Below the pieces are notes generated by a model. That model did no database searches, had not been told where the DNA came from, and saw only the letters and a list, made by a program, of their open reading frames with translations. Positions 21,739-33,649 of a stretch of 64,000 bases of DNA are shown here, piece after piece (positions within the stretch are counted from its first letter, which is position 1; the number at the start of each line of letters is the position of its first letter). This DNA comes from Phymatolithon calcareum. Lineage: Eukaryota > Rhodophyta > Florideophyceae > Hapalidiales. Both the position numbers and the translations under genes were made by a program. The stretch covers positions 558,001 through 622,000 of the forward strand of contig OZ345369.1 in assembly GCA_977006965.1 (NCBI GenBank). The letters are read 5' to 3'.

Positions 21739-22627
21739 TAGTGTCTATGTGACGGGAATTTTCCCTCAATTGAGGGAATGGGAATCATTTATTTTTTGCC
21801 AACGAAAGCTAGTCATTATTAGGCTCATCAAACGCATCAAGCTCATGGATGTGTTCAACATGCTTAGCAAAACAGTTTCTACCAGTTGAAGTGCCACATA
21901 TGCTGATTGCGGCGCCAGCAAGTCCATAACATGATGAGAACACGAGGGTTAATTCCTTGACTTGTCAGACTCTGCAGTTGTTTTGAACCGCTAAAGTAGT
22001 CATCCTGCCACTTGTGGCTTACTTTCCATCTTCGGGGGAGTTCAGTGGGTTTCAGCACCGCCCTTGGAGCAAAGAACATCGATGAATATTGCGCGAGGCA
22101 AAATGAATCCGGGAGGACATTGCGCCTTGTACCAGAGTATGGGGCCACAAGACGACGCAGTACAACTGTATTATGGGCAGTTTTTTTCTTCTCGCCCTGT
22201 GCCGTGGTCCCCAGCTCAAGATGTAGCATTATCTCACGTCTTCCTTAGGCTGAATTCTGTAACTCGTAACATTTCTCTGGTTAACGGTGAATGGCGATGT
22301 ACTGAAGGAGGCCATTTTCAATCCAATGGCCTCCGTTGCCATGCCAAAGAGATATGAACTTTTCAAATCAAACCAGGTCTAACAGAAACACAGTGGGTTT
22401 TTTTGATCATTAATAGCATCGATAAAATCCTGAACGAGCGCCTACCGATACTGTAAGGACAACATAGTTCCTTGTTCTCTTGGTTACACGGTGAATGTGA
22501 CGCACCGGAGGTACTCGAAGAACCTGGCTGTGGTCATCCCACTGTTTGAAAATGAAGGAGCGAGGATATACTTGTTCCCCATGGAAGACTTCCATAAATC
22601 TCTGAGCCCAACTCATGAGGACGAGTA

Positions 22628-23100
22628 CAGTCAGCCCTCGCTAAGTGGATACTGTCGGGAGACAGGGTCCATAACCAGTTGTGGAGGTTATTCAGTGACC
22701 GAGATGAATCATAAGCTGATATCATATCGGAAACCTTAAAGTTTTTTAAAAAAAACTGGAAATTTTGGTCTGCTGGGGTACGGATTGCCTGTCCAGGGCG
22801 ACTGACCACCACTTTTCTACTACAGTATTTTGATGACGCTGATTTGCATCAAGGATTTGTGATGATGCATTCCAGGTGATTCACATGCCGTCATCAGTGA
22901 TTAGCTTTGTACAATCAAAAATTTAATTGTTAAATAGGTTTCTGCGCCGTGACTGACCGTTTTCAATATCCACTTGGAGAATATTCACCTCAACCTAAAA
23001 TTTGATTAAATTTTATTGGGTCCCAACTTGGTGGAGCCGTGTCGTATCCAGTTGGAGCGGATATCCAGTTCGTGAATATCCAGTTGGCAAGGGAGTACTG
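22628..23100 (+). mobile_element. pogo/Tigger-type MITE (473 bp) inside copy A
   Basis: Begins CAGTCAGCCCTCGCTAAGTG and ends with the complement of CAGTACTCCCTTGCCAACTG, so TIRs of about 24 bp start with CAGT as in pogo/Tigger elements. It is flanked by TA on both sides (22626-22627 and 23101-23102). Copy B lacks it: there GACGAGTA runs straight into TTCCGA. That gives an empty site within the same window. It has no coding capacity. Confidence 0.85.
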
Positions 23101-23208
23101 TATTCCGAATAACTTAGCCTCCATTGCTCCTATTCGTTTCAGCTTAGCGGATGCCAAAGCAAGAATTGTTCGCAGGTGCACTCGGGGAAACATCGTCATG
23201 AAGGAATC

Positions 23209-23910
23209 CTACGATGTGTGGAACCCGATGCTACCATTCTCGGATATAACTTCTCCGTTATAGTGCGAACTTTCCAGAACTGACGGGAAATCTTTCCCCC
23301 AACTGGACATATAACTTGGCGCTCGAACCGTGGCACTTTATGAGCAAATATACTCTGCGCACAGTCTCGTGCAATGATATCAAGCTCCTCTTGCGATTAT
23401 TTTCCCAAGAACCATGCAGGTTGTAGGCGAGAGAGCCCGCAAGAGGGCGTTCAGAGCTCCTGTTGACTGCATGGTAGGTTTGTGTTGCCTTCTGTCAAGA
23501 GTGTGGTTCATACTGAACGGGGAACTCGGCGTTTGGCGAAGAAGATGTTCGACCGCGAGGACTGTAAGCAGGCGTTCGAGGTACAGAATTTTGCCTGCTG
23601 GGACTCGATACAACCATTCGAGAGGAATGAGCGCCTTCATCAGCCTTCCCTGCCTTGACGTTAACAATCTTGATAGTCTTAATCTTAGTCTTCTCGATTG
23701 GTTTCTGAACAAAGACCCATTTCAAGCGAAGTGACGTGCTCGAGCGACCCTAATTTCATCAACGTGCACCTCTTGAAAAGAGCTGTTCACCTTTTTTGAC
23801 TTGTAAAACGCTCCGTATAGTCAGAAGCACTCTGCGAGACTTGTCAATGATGTTGCTTTGGTGTGTACGGCTGCACCGACCACTCGGCACGGGTCTTTTT
23901 CTCGAGGCAC
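23209..23910 (-). pseudogene. Copy A version of the TIR-element protein, broken
   Basis: Aligned with the intact frame at 26108-26812. The start codon has become GTG (23908-23910), a stop follows after about 30 codons, and the remainder (KWVFVQKPIEKTKIKT, SRQNSVPRTPAYS) lies in another frame. It ends at the same TAG as copy B. Confidence 0.6.
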
Positions 23911-24117
23911 GGCAGATGTGTTTTTTCTGAGTGACCAACAGATTTTCGTTCCTACAGGCGAACGACGCTGTTTTAAGGTAGTAAAAGGGGTACTCCCCAC
24001 CAAGAACAAAAGGTTAGCTTTCCGAATCTGGCGCTAAAAAACTGTTCCGCAATCTTTTTACAAACGTTTTTGAGCTTTTAAATCTACCCTCAATTGAGGG
24101 TGTTCGTCGCATAGACA

Positions 24118-24510
24118 CTAGAAGATACTTCTTTCACTAGGGTCCATACATTTGAGTGATGGTATATTTATGCCTCTCATTTTCTTCCCAGTGACGTCCT
24201 CCACTCCACTTATGTCCTCTGAGTCGCTAGTTTCTGGAGAAGGGCACAGAGAAAACACGCATGCAATTGAATCTCTCAGTTCTAGTTCTGATCTCCCTGC
24301 GAGTTGGGTATAGCGTTTTGCTCTGACTTCTGCTTTTTTCTTCCGACCCTTTCTCATCAGCTCTCCTGCGAGTGCGAAACAAACGTACACATTCATCCTT
24401 TGCTGCTCCGTATGTCGCTGACTGTGTCGGCCGATCTTTTTAGACAATCTTTCTTGCAATCCAGACTTCTCAAGCTTCAGAAGTAATCTTCCATCGAAGT
24501 TCAAGTTCAT
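24118..24510 (-). CDS. Unrecognised protein fragment (130 aa) running into the TIR element
   Basis: ATG frame with a coding-like composition: a Lys/Arg-rich, probably helical first half (GELMRKGRKKKAEVRAK) and an acidic stretch SPETSDSEDISGVED. No family is recognised. The stop TAG at 24118-24120 is formed by the terminal CTAG of copy A, so the frame ends exactly at the transposon border. This suggests the original protein was longer and was cut by the insertion. The alternative is a short chance frame. A divergent TATA box and small ORF lie upstream at 24737. Confidence 0.35.
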   Translation of the reverse strand: MNLNFDGRLLLKLEKSGLQERLSKKIGRHSQRHTEQQRMNVYVCFALAGELMRKGRKKKAEVRAKRYTQLAGRSELELRDSIACVFSLCPSPETSDSEDISGVEDVTGKKMRGINIPSLKCMDPSERSIF

Positions 24511-24736
24511 ATACGTTTGGATCCCAGTTGAAAGGGATTTGAAAATATATCCTTAGGAGAGCAATTTTCTAATTAAACCCAATACTACTTCTATACTTTT
24601 ATACTTCTGTGTCGTCATGTTATGACAAGTTATGACTCTTAATGATCTTTCTTATACCTAATATAGTTGTGATGACAACCTATTTTTTCCATCTACTACC
24701 TTGCGCGTGGCCGGCAGATCTATCCTCTTAGAACTC

Positions 24737-24744
24737 TATATAAA
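24737..24744 (+). promoter_or_regulatory. TATA box
   Basis: TATATAAA, a full consensus match, 33 bp before an ATG at 24777 that opens a 39-codon frame. Similar short spacing is seen at the rhodanese-like gene at 30219. Confidence 0.45.
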
Positions 24745-24776
24745 CTTGAAAGCCGGCCCCAACAACGAACAGAGAC

Positions 24777-24896
24777 ATGAACAAATCGAAGCCCAAACCA
24801 CCAGAACTATCTAACAACATTCACCTCAACATCCAACCTTGTAGAAACTCATCGAAACGACACGTGTTATTCTCGCGCCAAAAATATTTCGTATGA
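24777..24896 (+). CDS. Small ORF (39 aa) behind a consensus TATA box
   Basis: ATG frame MNKSKPKPPELSNN..., Lys/Pro/Asn/Ser-rich, ending in TGA. It may be a short protein or a first exon. In another frame just downstream (about 24952-25054) lies an acidic coding-like stretch, NDNDASVTIEEPCTSN, which stops at the left border of copy B, so an exon interrupted by the transposon is conceivable. No family recognised. Confidence 0.25.
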   Translation: MNKSKPKPPELSNNIHLNIQPCRNSSKRHVLFSRQKYFV

Positions 24897-25054
24897 ATAA
24901 TGATTATTCATTCGAAAAATTATTGAAATTTCGAGCAAGTAATCACTGCTTTTCACGAGTGCCCTACAAAACGATAATGATGCATCTGTAACTATCGAAG
25001 AACCGTGTACCAGCAATATGAATGAGCGTGGGGCTTGTTCAGATGTATCCATTC

Positions 25055-27041
25055 TAGTGTCTATATGACTGGAATTTTCCCTCAATTGAGGGAATGAGAA
25101 TCAATTATTTTTGCCATCGAAAGCTACTCATTAATGGGCTCATCAAAGGCATCAAGCTCATGGATGTGTTCAGCATGCTTAGCAAAACAGTTTCTACCTG
25201 CTGAAGTGCCACATATGTTGATTGTGGCGCCAGAAAGTCTACTACATGATGAGAACACGAGGGTTAATTCCTTGACTTGTCAGACTCTGCAGTTGCTTTG
25301 TACAGCTAGAGCAGTCATCATGCCACCTGTGCCTTACTTTTCCATTTTCGGAGGAGTTACGTGGGTTTCAACACCGCCCTTAGGGCAAATATACCTTTTG
25401 GAGTACTGAACATCGATGATTATTGCGCGACGCAGAGTGAATCCCGGAGGACAAGGCGCCTTGTACGAGAGTATAGGGTCACAAGACGGCGCTGTACAAT
25501 TGTACTATGGGCAGTTTCACCTTCCAAAGCGTTTTGCTTCTCGCCCTCTGTCGTGGTACCCAGATTAAGATACAACATTATCTCACTTTTTCCTTAGTCT
25601 GAATTCTGTAACTCGCAACCTTTTTCCGTTTTACGGTAGATGGCGATGTCCTGAAGGAGGCCATTTTCAGTCCAATGGCCTCGGTTTCTTTACCAAGAGA
25701 TATGAGCTTGGCAAAGCAAAACCAGGTCTAACAGAGACACATTGGGTTTTTTGTGATCATTTTAATGATCAGGAAAAACTCATTTTAGCATCGATAAAAT
25801 CCTGAACGAGCGCCCACCGGTACCGTATGGAAGCCATAGTGCCATGTTCACTTGATTGCAAGGTGAATGTGACGCACCGGAGGTACTTGGAGAACCTGGC
25901 TGTGGTCATCTCACTGTTTGAAAATGAAGGAGTGAAGATATACTTGTTCCCCATAGAAAACTTCCAAAAATCTCTTTGCGCCGAACTCATAAGGACGAGT
26001 ATTCCGAAAATCTTAGCCTCCGTTCTTCCTATTCGTTTCAGCTTAGCCGATATCCATGCAACAATTGTTCGCAGCTGGACTCGGCGAAACATCATCATGA
26101 AGGAATCCTACGATGTGTGGAACCCGATGCCACCGTTCTCTAATATAACATCTCTATTTATAGTGCGAACTTTCCAGAACTGTCGCGGAATTCTTCCTCC
26201 AATTGGACATAGAACCTGGCGCTCGAACCATGGCACTCCATGAACAAAAGCCCTTGGCGCAGGGTCTGGCGTAATGACATCAAGCTCTTCTTGCGAGGCT
26301 TGGTCCCAAGAACCTTGCAGGGCGTAGGCGAGAGAGCGCGGCATAGGGCGCTCAGAGCTTCTCTTGCTTGCGTTGAGGTTTTTGTGTCCTTCTGGTGTGC
26401 TTGTGGTTGGCATTGGAACCGAGAACTCGGCGTTTGGCGAAGAAGATGTTCGACCACGAGTACTGTAAGCCGGCGTTCGAGGTACAGAATTTTGCCTGCT
26501 GGGATTCGATACAACCATTCGAGAGGAACGAGAGTCTTCGTCTGCCTTGCCTGCCTTGACGTTAATAATCTTGACAGTCTTAATCTTAGTCTTCTGGATC
26601 GGTTTCTGAACAAGAACCCATTTCACGCGAAGGGACGTGCTCGATCGACCCTTGATATCATCGACGAGTACCACTTGAACGGTGCCGTTCACCTTTTTTG
26701 ACTTGTAGAACGCTCCGCATAGTCGGCAGCACTCTGCTAGACTTGTCACCGAGGTTGCTTTGGTGTGTACGGCTGCACTGACCACTCGGCGCGGATCTTT
26801 TTCTCGAGGCATGGTAGATGTCTTTTTTGTGAGTGATCAGCAGATTTTCGTTCCTACCGGCGAACGACGCGGTTTTAAGGTAGTAAAAGAGGTACTCCCC
26901 ACAAAGAACAAAAGGTCAGCTTTCCGAATCTGGCGCTAAAAAACTGCTCCGCATTCTTTTTATAAACTTTTTTGAGGTTTTAAATCCACCCTACATTGAG
27001 GGATTTTCCCTCAATTGAGGGTGTTCGTCACATAGACACTA
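25055..27041 (+). mobile_element. 2-kb TIR element, copy B
   Basis: Ends TAGTGTCTATATGACT and TCACATAGACACTA with the internal palindrome CCCTCAATTGAGGG at both ends, as in copy A. Orientation is the same as copy A, 0.93 kb away. It carries an uninterrupted 234-codon frame on the minus strand, so it is the better preserved copy. No DDE or other transposase motif was found, so the superfamily is unknown; a TA target would fit the Tc1/mariner-pogo group. Confidence 0.8.
26108..26812 (-). CDS. TIR-element protein of unknown function (234 aa)
   Basis: ATG frame conserved in position and sequence with copy A. The N-terminus is basic, then CCRLC (residues 28-32), a possible metal-binding cluster; then a Lys/Val-rich stretch VKWVLVQKPIQKTKIKTVKI; then a Ser/Thr/Pro/Arg-rich linker with RTPAYSTRGRTSSSPNAEF; and a C-terminal part with PWFERQVLCPIGG. 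Both copies end at the same TAG, although minus-strand similarity between the copies continues beyond it (ILV.ISAKLKRIG-like in another reading), so the ancestral protein or a second gene may have been longer. No known transposase motif. Possibly a DNA-binding accessory protein. Confidence 0.45.
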   Translation of the reverse strand: MPREKDPRRVVSAAVHTKATSVTSLAECCRLCGAFYKSKKVNGTVQVVLVDDIKGRSSTSLRVKWVLVQKPIQKTKIKTVKIINVKAGKADEDSRSSRMVVSNPSRQNSVPRTPAYSTRGRTSSSPNAEFSVPMPTTSTPEGHKNLNASKRSSERPMPRSLAYALQGSWDQASQEELDVITPDPAPRAFVHGVPWFERQVLCPIGGRIPRQFWKVRTINRDVILENGGIGFHTS

Positions 27042-29028
27042 GAGCATCGCTTGCTGAGGAGGGGGAATAGGAGAACGGGAGGGTACCAAAATGAGCAGCT
27101 TAATGCTCAAGGTCGATATTCTTTACCCTTATAAGGCGAGCAAGCTTTACTCGAGCTATGTAGAACTGGTCGCATATAAGGATAGAAAATTACGGGTACT
27201 GCAGAAGTAAGTAGGAATACTATTGGAGCTCAGCAACCGAAGTGACTATTTCGAAGGTGGCTTCGAACAACCGAAATGGACTTCATATCCAATACGCAGA
27301 ATGTCTAACTCGGTCCAGATTTGTCCAAGAATGGATGTCTAACACGATAGGGTTAAAGTCCTGAAATCAAATTAAATAATTGAAATTCGGAGACCAAGTT
27401 ACTGTCCTCCTCTTGTAGTACTACAGTAGTACCAAATGGATCGGGCTGTGAAATTTGTCTAGTAATTAAAACTCTGCTTGATGTGATCGTTCCCCTGTGT
27501 CTGTCGACACCTCCGGTCCCTTTTGTGGGAGTGATAACTATATTGTTTGGTTCAGGCAAGGTTTCTACGTATACCAATTTGATAGTGCTTCAATAAGTGT
27601 ATCCAACTTGCCAATTGCCCAAATTAGGTGTACATCACTTGCCCTATGTAGCCTTCGCAATGATACCGTTACAAGTTCATATCTAGATATTACGCCTAGC
27701 CTGATATAGGCATATGCACTTGTTGCGTGCAACGTGCCAGGAACACTACCCATGCATTAAGCGCTACGGGTTTACTTATCTATAACATTCACTTTCAGAA
27801 GAATTTTCTTATGTAAGTGACGTGAGTATCCAAAACGTCGTACTTAAGCTTACATGAGGATAACGAATAACTGTAAGACGTTAGATGACCAAGCCCAAGG
27901 GCGAAGCCATTTTGTTAAGTCAGAGCAGCGTAATACGCAAAATGGATCCAAAGCTGTTGAGCTTGCTGTAAAGGTGTAGAAATGTTGTGCTCATTTGGCA
28001 TTTGTGACTTCACGGTAGTGGGGCTCGACCGAAAAGTCTATGGCCAATAAAGAATCATGCTACATTGTTTAAAAGTGAAATACAACGACTCCAAAGACAA
28101 AGCGAGATAATGTATGGGTGTTTCTATTGAACAAGCCACCTTGAATTATGGTTCGATAGCTGTGTGCACCCTGTGTAAACGCTCTATTCGTGATAAAGAA
28201 TATAGCATATTTTGTGTAATATGTGTACAGGCACAAGATGATTCTTTCCACTGCACGGCACCACAATCGAGCCCTCCGTTATCGAGGCTTGTTCAATGGA
28301 AACGCTCATATATTCGAAATCTAATTTCTATTTTGACGAAGCTTTACATGAACGCATTCGGAAATCTCGCGAGACACAGAATCTCCAAGAATGTGCAAAA
28401 CTAAACCATTAGGAGCGCTTGCGGTTCCACTTACATATAACTTTCCATTTGCTTGTAATATCGTCATGAGCTGTCGCTTACCGACTGCCAAATATAAGCA
28501 CGAGCCGGATTAAACCACTTCCTGCTTCAGAGGATTGGCGAGGTAGTATTCTGATGTTTCTATGTTGCAAATCTCGCCAGACAATGCCTATCACTACACT
28601 TCTCATAAACTGGATCCTCGCTTGCCGTGTATAGACTAGGCCGGTGAGAAAGGCAAAATTGGAATAGAGGAACGAAGTCGGCAAAATCAACGAAGCGGAT
28701 CCCTCTTTTTCTGCAAGAAATGACGCGAATGTCTCGAGGTTCATTCCAATCAGTCCGAACTTTGCACTCCTGTAGCTTAGGGCAACAAAGGCATGCGCAG
28801 ATTTCAGACCACAGCTAAGTAAAGATTCCACGACGGAGCGTGATGGTGCAGAATTTCGACTTGCGGTCTTCAAGTCCAACCTGTTCGTTTAGGGAGCAAC
28901 GAGCCATGGAAAGATCGCTTTCCCTATAGACTCGCACCATATGGGAGCATTTTCTCTGTATCCTTCTCTAGTTGAGTCCACTTCTCATCGACTTTGCGTG
29001 ACTCAGTAAAGTGGAATATTTTTCACCA
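27042..29028. other. No gene recognised
   Basis: Short frames without motifs on both strands. No repeat could be paired. Confidence 0.4.
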
Positions 29029-29240
29029 TCGAGGCCCAATTATGGTCCAGAAGTACTACCGCTGGACCATACTTGGGTTTTGGTATTCCACAGATCGTGT
29101 GGCACCCGATCATGCTAAAGTTCAACCAAGAAACACCCCATCCGTGGCCCCATGGCTTTCGCAAAGTTGCCCCAAGCGCCTGCAGATGAGTTGGTAACGT
29201 TTCAACAAAAATCAAACTCTTTCTTCTTCTGCCCTTCGTT
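29029..29240 (+). repeat. Interspersed repeat, copy 2 (LTR-like tail)
   Basis: Counterpart of 890-1062: TCGAGGCCCAATTATGG, then TTCCACAGATCGTGTGGCAC, CATCCGTGGCCCCAT, GATGAGTTGGTAAC and a TTTCTTCTTCTGCCC tail. This copy has about 40 bp more in two places. It is not next to any protein relic. Confidence 0.4.
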
Positions 29241-30163
29241 CCGAAACAAGGAAAGCTGTAGAAATCGGTTCAGAGCTTTCGGGGACCAGGTAAGCATATG
29301 TTTGAGTTGCAATGTACTTGAGCTCTTTCTAGTTTGCTTCTAAGAATTATGCGTGCAAACTCAACGAACATTTTGAATTGTTTGCTCGGCTTATGTGCAC
29401 CCGGCATCTGAATACATACGACTGACGTAAAAGCGAAAAGTTGAGATATTGATTGCAAATTCGGAAATTTTATCCAGTTTCGTATCCTACTTGACTAACC
29501 TTCATGTGCCGCAACCGCCTACCAAGTATGCCAACATGTCATAGCGAAAGATATTACGAGGCGTTAGACCAAGGTACGTTATTTTGGAACACATGCGCAT
29601 TGGTGATGAATCTGCACTCTGCGAATTTGCTGCCGTGGACAATCTTGTGCAGGGCAGGAAAACACGGATATTACAATTCTGGAAGCTTCGGGGATAGATT
29701 GTCTGAATTTCATTGCAAACTCATATGGAAAGCATATACATGTATGTTTAGCCTAACACCAAACACATGGGAATACATCACGTATCTGACATTAGAGAAA
29801 ATAAACCGTACGGGGAAAACGTTGCAGGGTGCGAGTGGCAACTTGAAGCGGTGGGAAGGGCATGTCAAGGACCCTAAGCCTACAGATGTTACGCTTTAAT
29901 AGGCTGACACGGCGTGCTCCAGGGATCTTCTCTTGCGGAACGAATCGCGGTAGAGTCCTGGAATATCACCATGCGCACATGCCAACACCCTTTTCCTAGT
30001 CCCACGAAAGTTTGAATTTAATATCTGTGCCGCATCGAATTTTTTGAAACATCCTCTCGAACATCTCCCCACAGCAACTTTCGTGCGCAGAAAGCTCTTC
30101 ATCTGCTCGAACTCCCGAGGAGCGTAGAACTCAAGCTCCCCCAGTTCCCAATTCCCAGATCAA

Positions 30164-30171
30164 TTTATAAA
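30164..30171 (+). promoter_or_regulatory. TATA box of rhodanese-like gene 2
   Basis: TTTATAAA, 48 bp before the ATG at 30219. A start about 30 bp downstream would leave a leader of about 20 nt. Confidence 0.5.
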
Positions 30172-30218
30172 GAGACTGGTAGAAGCTTTTAGACCTGAAA
30201 AAAGTTAATCAACTCGAA

Positions 30219-30560
30219 ATGGCTTTGATTACCGCAAAAGACGCTCATTATCGTAAGTCCGTGGGATGGAAGCACCTTGACGTGCGGTCACCTGAAGATT
30301 TCGCTCTCGTTCGCACGCCCGGAAGCATCAACATTCCGATAATGAAGAAGGGTCACAGAGGGATGCAAAGTAATCCCAATTTCATTGCTTTGGTAGCTTC
30401 AAAACTCTCACCAAATGACAAGATTGTTGTGCTTTGTGGTAACGGAAGTCGAAGTAATCGGGCAGCTGTTAAGCTTGCCGCCGCTGGATACAACAATCTC
30501 GCAATTGTTCAAGGCGGAATTGTTGCTTGGGTTGCAAACCGAAGTCTTCCAATGAAGTGA
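30219..30560 (+). CDS. Single-domain rhodanese-like sulfurtransferase
   Basis: 113 residues, one rhodanese fold. HLDVRSPEDF is at 19-28, RTPGSINIPI at 32-41, and the active-site loop CGNGSRS at 73-79 with catalytic Cys73 and the canonical Arg and Ser. This differs from the two other rhodanese-like genes in the window, whose loop is CADGTYS. The C-terminal IVQGGIVAWV is the usual last helix region. No targeting peptide, so cytosolic by inference. A TATA box lies 48 bp upstream and AATAAA 65 nt after the TGA. The canonical loop suggests ordinary sulfur transfer; the physiological donor and acceptor cannot be told. Confidence 0.9.
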   Translation: MALITAKDAHYRKSVGWKHLDVRSPEDFALVRTPGSINIPIMKKGHRGMQSNPNFIALVASKLSPNDKIVVLCGNGSRSNRAAVKLAAAGYNNLAIVQGGIVAWVANRSLPMK

Positions 30561-30624
30561 GTCTTTTAACCGAATATTAGTGAACATCACGGTGACCATT
30601 GAGACTGCTTTTACGGACACGTAA

Positions 30625-30630
30625 AATAAA
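30625..30630 (+). terminator. Polyadenylation signal of rhodanese-like gene 2
   Basis: AATAAA, 65 nt after the stop codon at 30560. Confidence 0.5.
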
Positions 30631-33600
30631 ATATATTCTTCATGCCATCAAAGTTTTCGATCTTACATCAAAGCTGCTCCTGGTTGTAGCATGCTCGATT
30701 TTGCACATTATGTCCGGCAAACTAACGAGGAATACCCACTTTACCGCCAGCTGGCGATGTTGTGTTTTCGGGAATCTGATAATCGTCGGAGAGGACCAGG
30801 AAAGAGCATAAAAAAATTCCTCTTCCAAGACGTCTCGCGTAGCAAATCCTCTTCTTCTTCTTCATATCTCAGCGAAAAAATTTATTCAGTTTTGAGCTTT
30901 CTACTTGCCGAATATTCAGGACACAATTGAAAGGCCTATGTTCTTATTATGTTTCGAAATGTGTGTTATCGGAAGGGCATCTTTTACGGATTTGATATTT
31001 TACAGCAGGTGTCATCGTCAAGAAAAATACCTCTCCGGCTTACAGCGGCAAATCACTCTGCTCGTACTGAGCACGTAGGGTGCGATGAATAAGATTGAGC
31101 GAAGGCTTCTCGGAGTAGGCACACGATCAGCTTCTGTTTCTGCATCTCGACATACAAGCAACCATTAGCGTCGGAAAACGCAGGATGGAATTGAGGGCAT
31201 CGGGAGCATCACTTGGGAGAAACTATTTTGTTAAATTAGTCAGGTCTGCTATGTACAAATAGATGGTACAGAACAGGGGACAGTGAGGCTCTTAGCGATT
31301 AAGCTTCTCAAGTTTTTGGGCTGATTCCAAAGTCTTCTTCATGGCGGAAATCTATGGTTCATCCGGAAAACAGTAAGGGGGTTCCGAAATTGATTTGTAC
31401 GAATCGGGCAAGACTGATCGAAATCAGTTTCCCGGAATCAAAAAAAGAAAGAAGATGCTGCGCAGAAAAGGGGTTCGTCTTAGATTTTATGGAACGTCAT
31501 AGATATCTTAGGTGTTCAATGAAAAGATCTGACGATTGTGTTGCACTGAATTCCTGGGAAGGTTGGTCAACTCTATCGCTTGCCAAACGGAACTCGAATA
31601 CTCCGAGGCTAGAAAGTCCTCATAGCCTTCATTCCAAGACGCCAGCGGGGTGGCACTAAGTGCTGATTGAGTTTAGATGTATTCTTGATGGAGCGATGCC
31701 TTGTGAGGGGCACTCACAATGACATGAAAAAGAGATATCATACATTCCTGGACTTACTTAAAACGCGCTGAATTCAAAGTAAGGGCGCCAGGGACGGTGA
31801 AGTCGGTCATAATAGAGATTGTGCAAAAAACAATGCACTGGCCAAGTGGAGGGTTTCACAGGGAAGTGAGCTTCTATCACATTTCGATCCCGAAATGGGA
31901 GTATGCGTTGCACGTTACTCCAATGACAAATCGATTGCTCTCGGCAATCGAGTCGGCAGAGGGCTTGTTCTACAAGAATGTTTTCGGAAAGTATGCCGAA
32001 CACCGCCGGGACCGAATGCGAGTTCTGTGCCGACTGGGACCACCAAAGATGAGGAGACGTCATCAAGCAGAAAGGTTTGCATTAAGCCTGGTAAGACACA
32101 AAAAGCGCCTTGAAGAAACAGAAGAGTACTTTGGAAGAGATGAGGACGTAAAGGTATGAAGACTTGCGACAAGCCCTTCAGAAAGCCCAGGACGGATCTG
32201 TCACGAAGAAGAGGAGGAGAGAAGAAACAATTAAGGTATGGGAAAAGGAAGAAGAAGGCAGATCAATGAAGATTCCTATTGAAGGCAAGCTACCAGGGAT
32301 CCTTTACATAGGAGAAAGAACAACACGTTTAAGGTGCCTAAGGTTGACATTCAACCGAGCACTACTTTGGAGGAAATCAGTGTTGGGTGCTTACTGTGGG
32401 ATTACCGCGGTGATCGAACTAGTCGCCTTACAACGTACTCTAGCGTCATCGAAGATGAGTACAGAAAAAGAGTTTGAGTGCAAGAGACTCACAGGAGCTC
32501 TTGTTGGGAGAGAATTACGAATCAAGAACGTTTTGATCAGCCAGATGACTTCAGCGTAGAGATAATGCAAGAGCTGCCCCGTTACTCCAAGGTGAGGCTT
32601 TGGGAGCTCTCAAAAATAAAATCATCAAATACCTATCATATTTCGTGGCGTGCCAGATATCGACAAAGCGTAAGGTGAACCAAGAACTATGCTTTCCGAA
32701 CGTGCTAGAAAAACAGATTCTTGTCCTTGAATTAGAATTCATCCAATGGCAATTGCTTTTAAAAACAGAAATAACTTTGTGATGAAGGGCAAGTTGGAAA
32801 CTTTTGGGCCCATGCCCCTTAATTTCTACTGCGCAATACTCCGGCTCAACTCATCCGACTTGTCTATATGAAGGTCTTCTAGTTGGACTTGTCTCAAATT
32901 TCTCCATATTTTGAACTGTGCTTTTGCTCATCTTGTTTTGCAATTTTGTAACATAAGCGAACTCCCCCGATTGTGGACTCTCCAATGTAGAAGAAATATG
33001 ATTTGACGCCCTGTTCTAAAGACCCCTGTATTTTCCCGAATGTTAACGACGTTTAGACATTCGAAGACTTCAAAGTGTATTTCTGATGCTTTTGAGTTTC
33101 AGTCATTCGAGAACCATTTGCTGAAGTAGAAAAGAGAAAGCAATATTTTCTGCTATTTGCGTACTACAAGGAGCTATTTCGCATCAATTGGCTTTTTTCT
33201 TTGTATTCTATCGAATAAACACGAAATAGTTTTGGCCTTCGTGTAGACGTACACTACGGTAGATTACAGATTTACTCTTCAGAAGGAATCGCCGCCAAGA
33301 AACAAATATTTGGAGTGCGAATTCACAGTCATCCTCATTTACCTTTTACCACATACCAACGAAAGCAAATTGAGGGCTGTCCAGGTTGCTCTTGGATCAG
33401 GCCAAAAATCGACTCATTCAACTTCATTCCTTGTATATCTCAGCCACCCACGAAGTAACTTTCTCGAATCAAGCTGTAGTTTTCCATGCCAAAGGCAGAC
33501 CAATATTCGTGCTCTACTTTCGGCCTGATTGTCTGACCCCGAAACGAATTTCATTCAGCTATCATGAATGGACTACTAATCACCGTTTTATAACGAACGC

Positions 33601-33649
33601 ATTGGTAGTGCGTTGATAGTGAGTGTCGTGAAAGCACTCTGGAGGGCAC
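30631..33649. other. No gene recognised; weak coding-like stretch at 31.8-32.1 kb
   Basis: One plus-strand frame at about 31827-32113 reads coherently (FDPEMGVCVARYSNDKS, then a Pro/Ser/Thr/Lys-rich tail ending KPGKTQKAP), but it has no ATG at its start and no family I recognise. Everything else is short and without motifs. Confidence 0.35.

Larger units (their letters stand above)
21739..24120 (+). mobile_element. 2-kb TIR element, copy A
   Basis: The ends are inverted: TAGTGTCTATGTGACG at the left and CGTCGCATAGACACTA at the right, each followed or preceded by the palindrome CCCTCAATTGAGGG. If TA is the target duplication, the TIR proper is GTGTCTATG. Copy B at 25055-27041 is in the same orientation and aligns from end to end apart from a MITE inserted in this copy at 22628-23100. 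The gene conserved with copy B is broken here. Confidence 0.8.
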
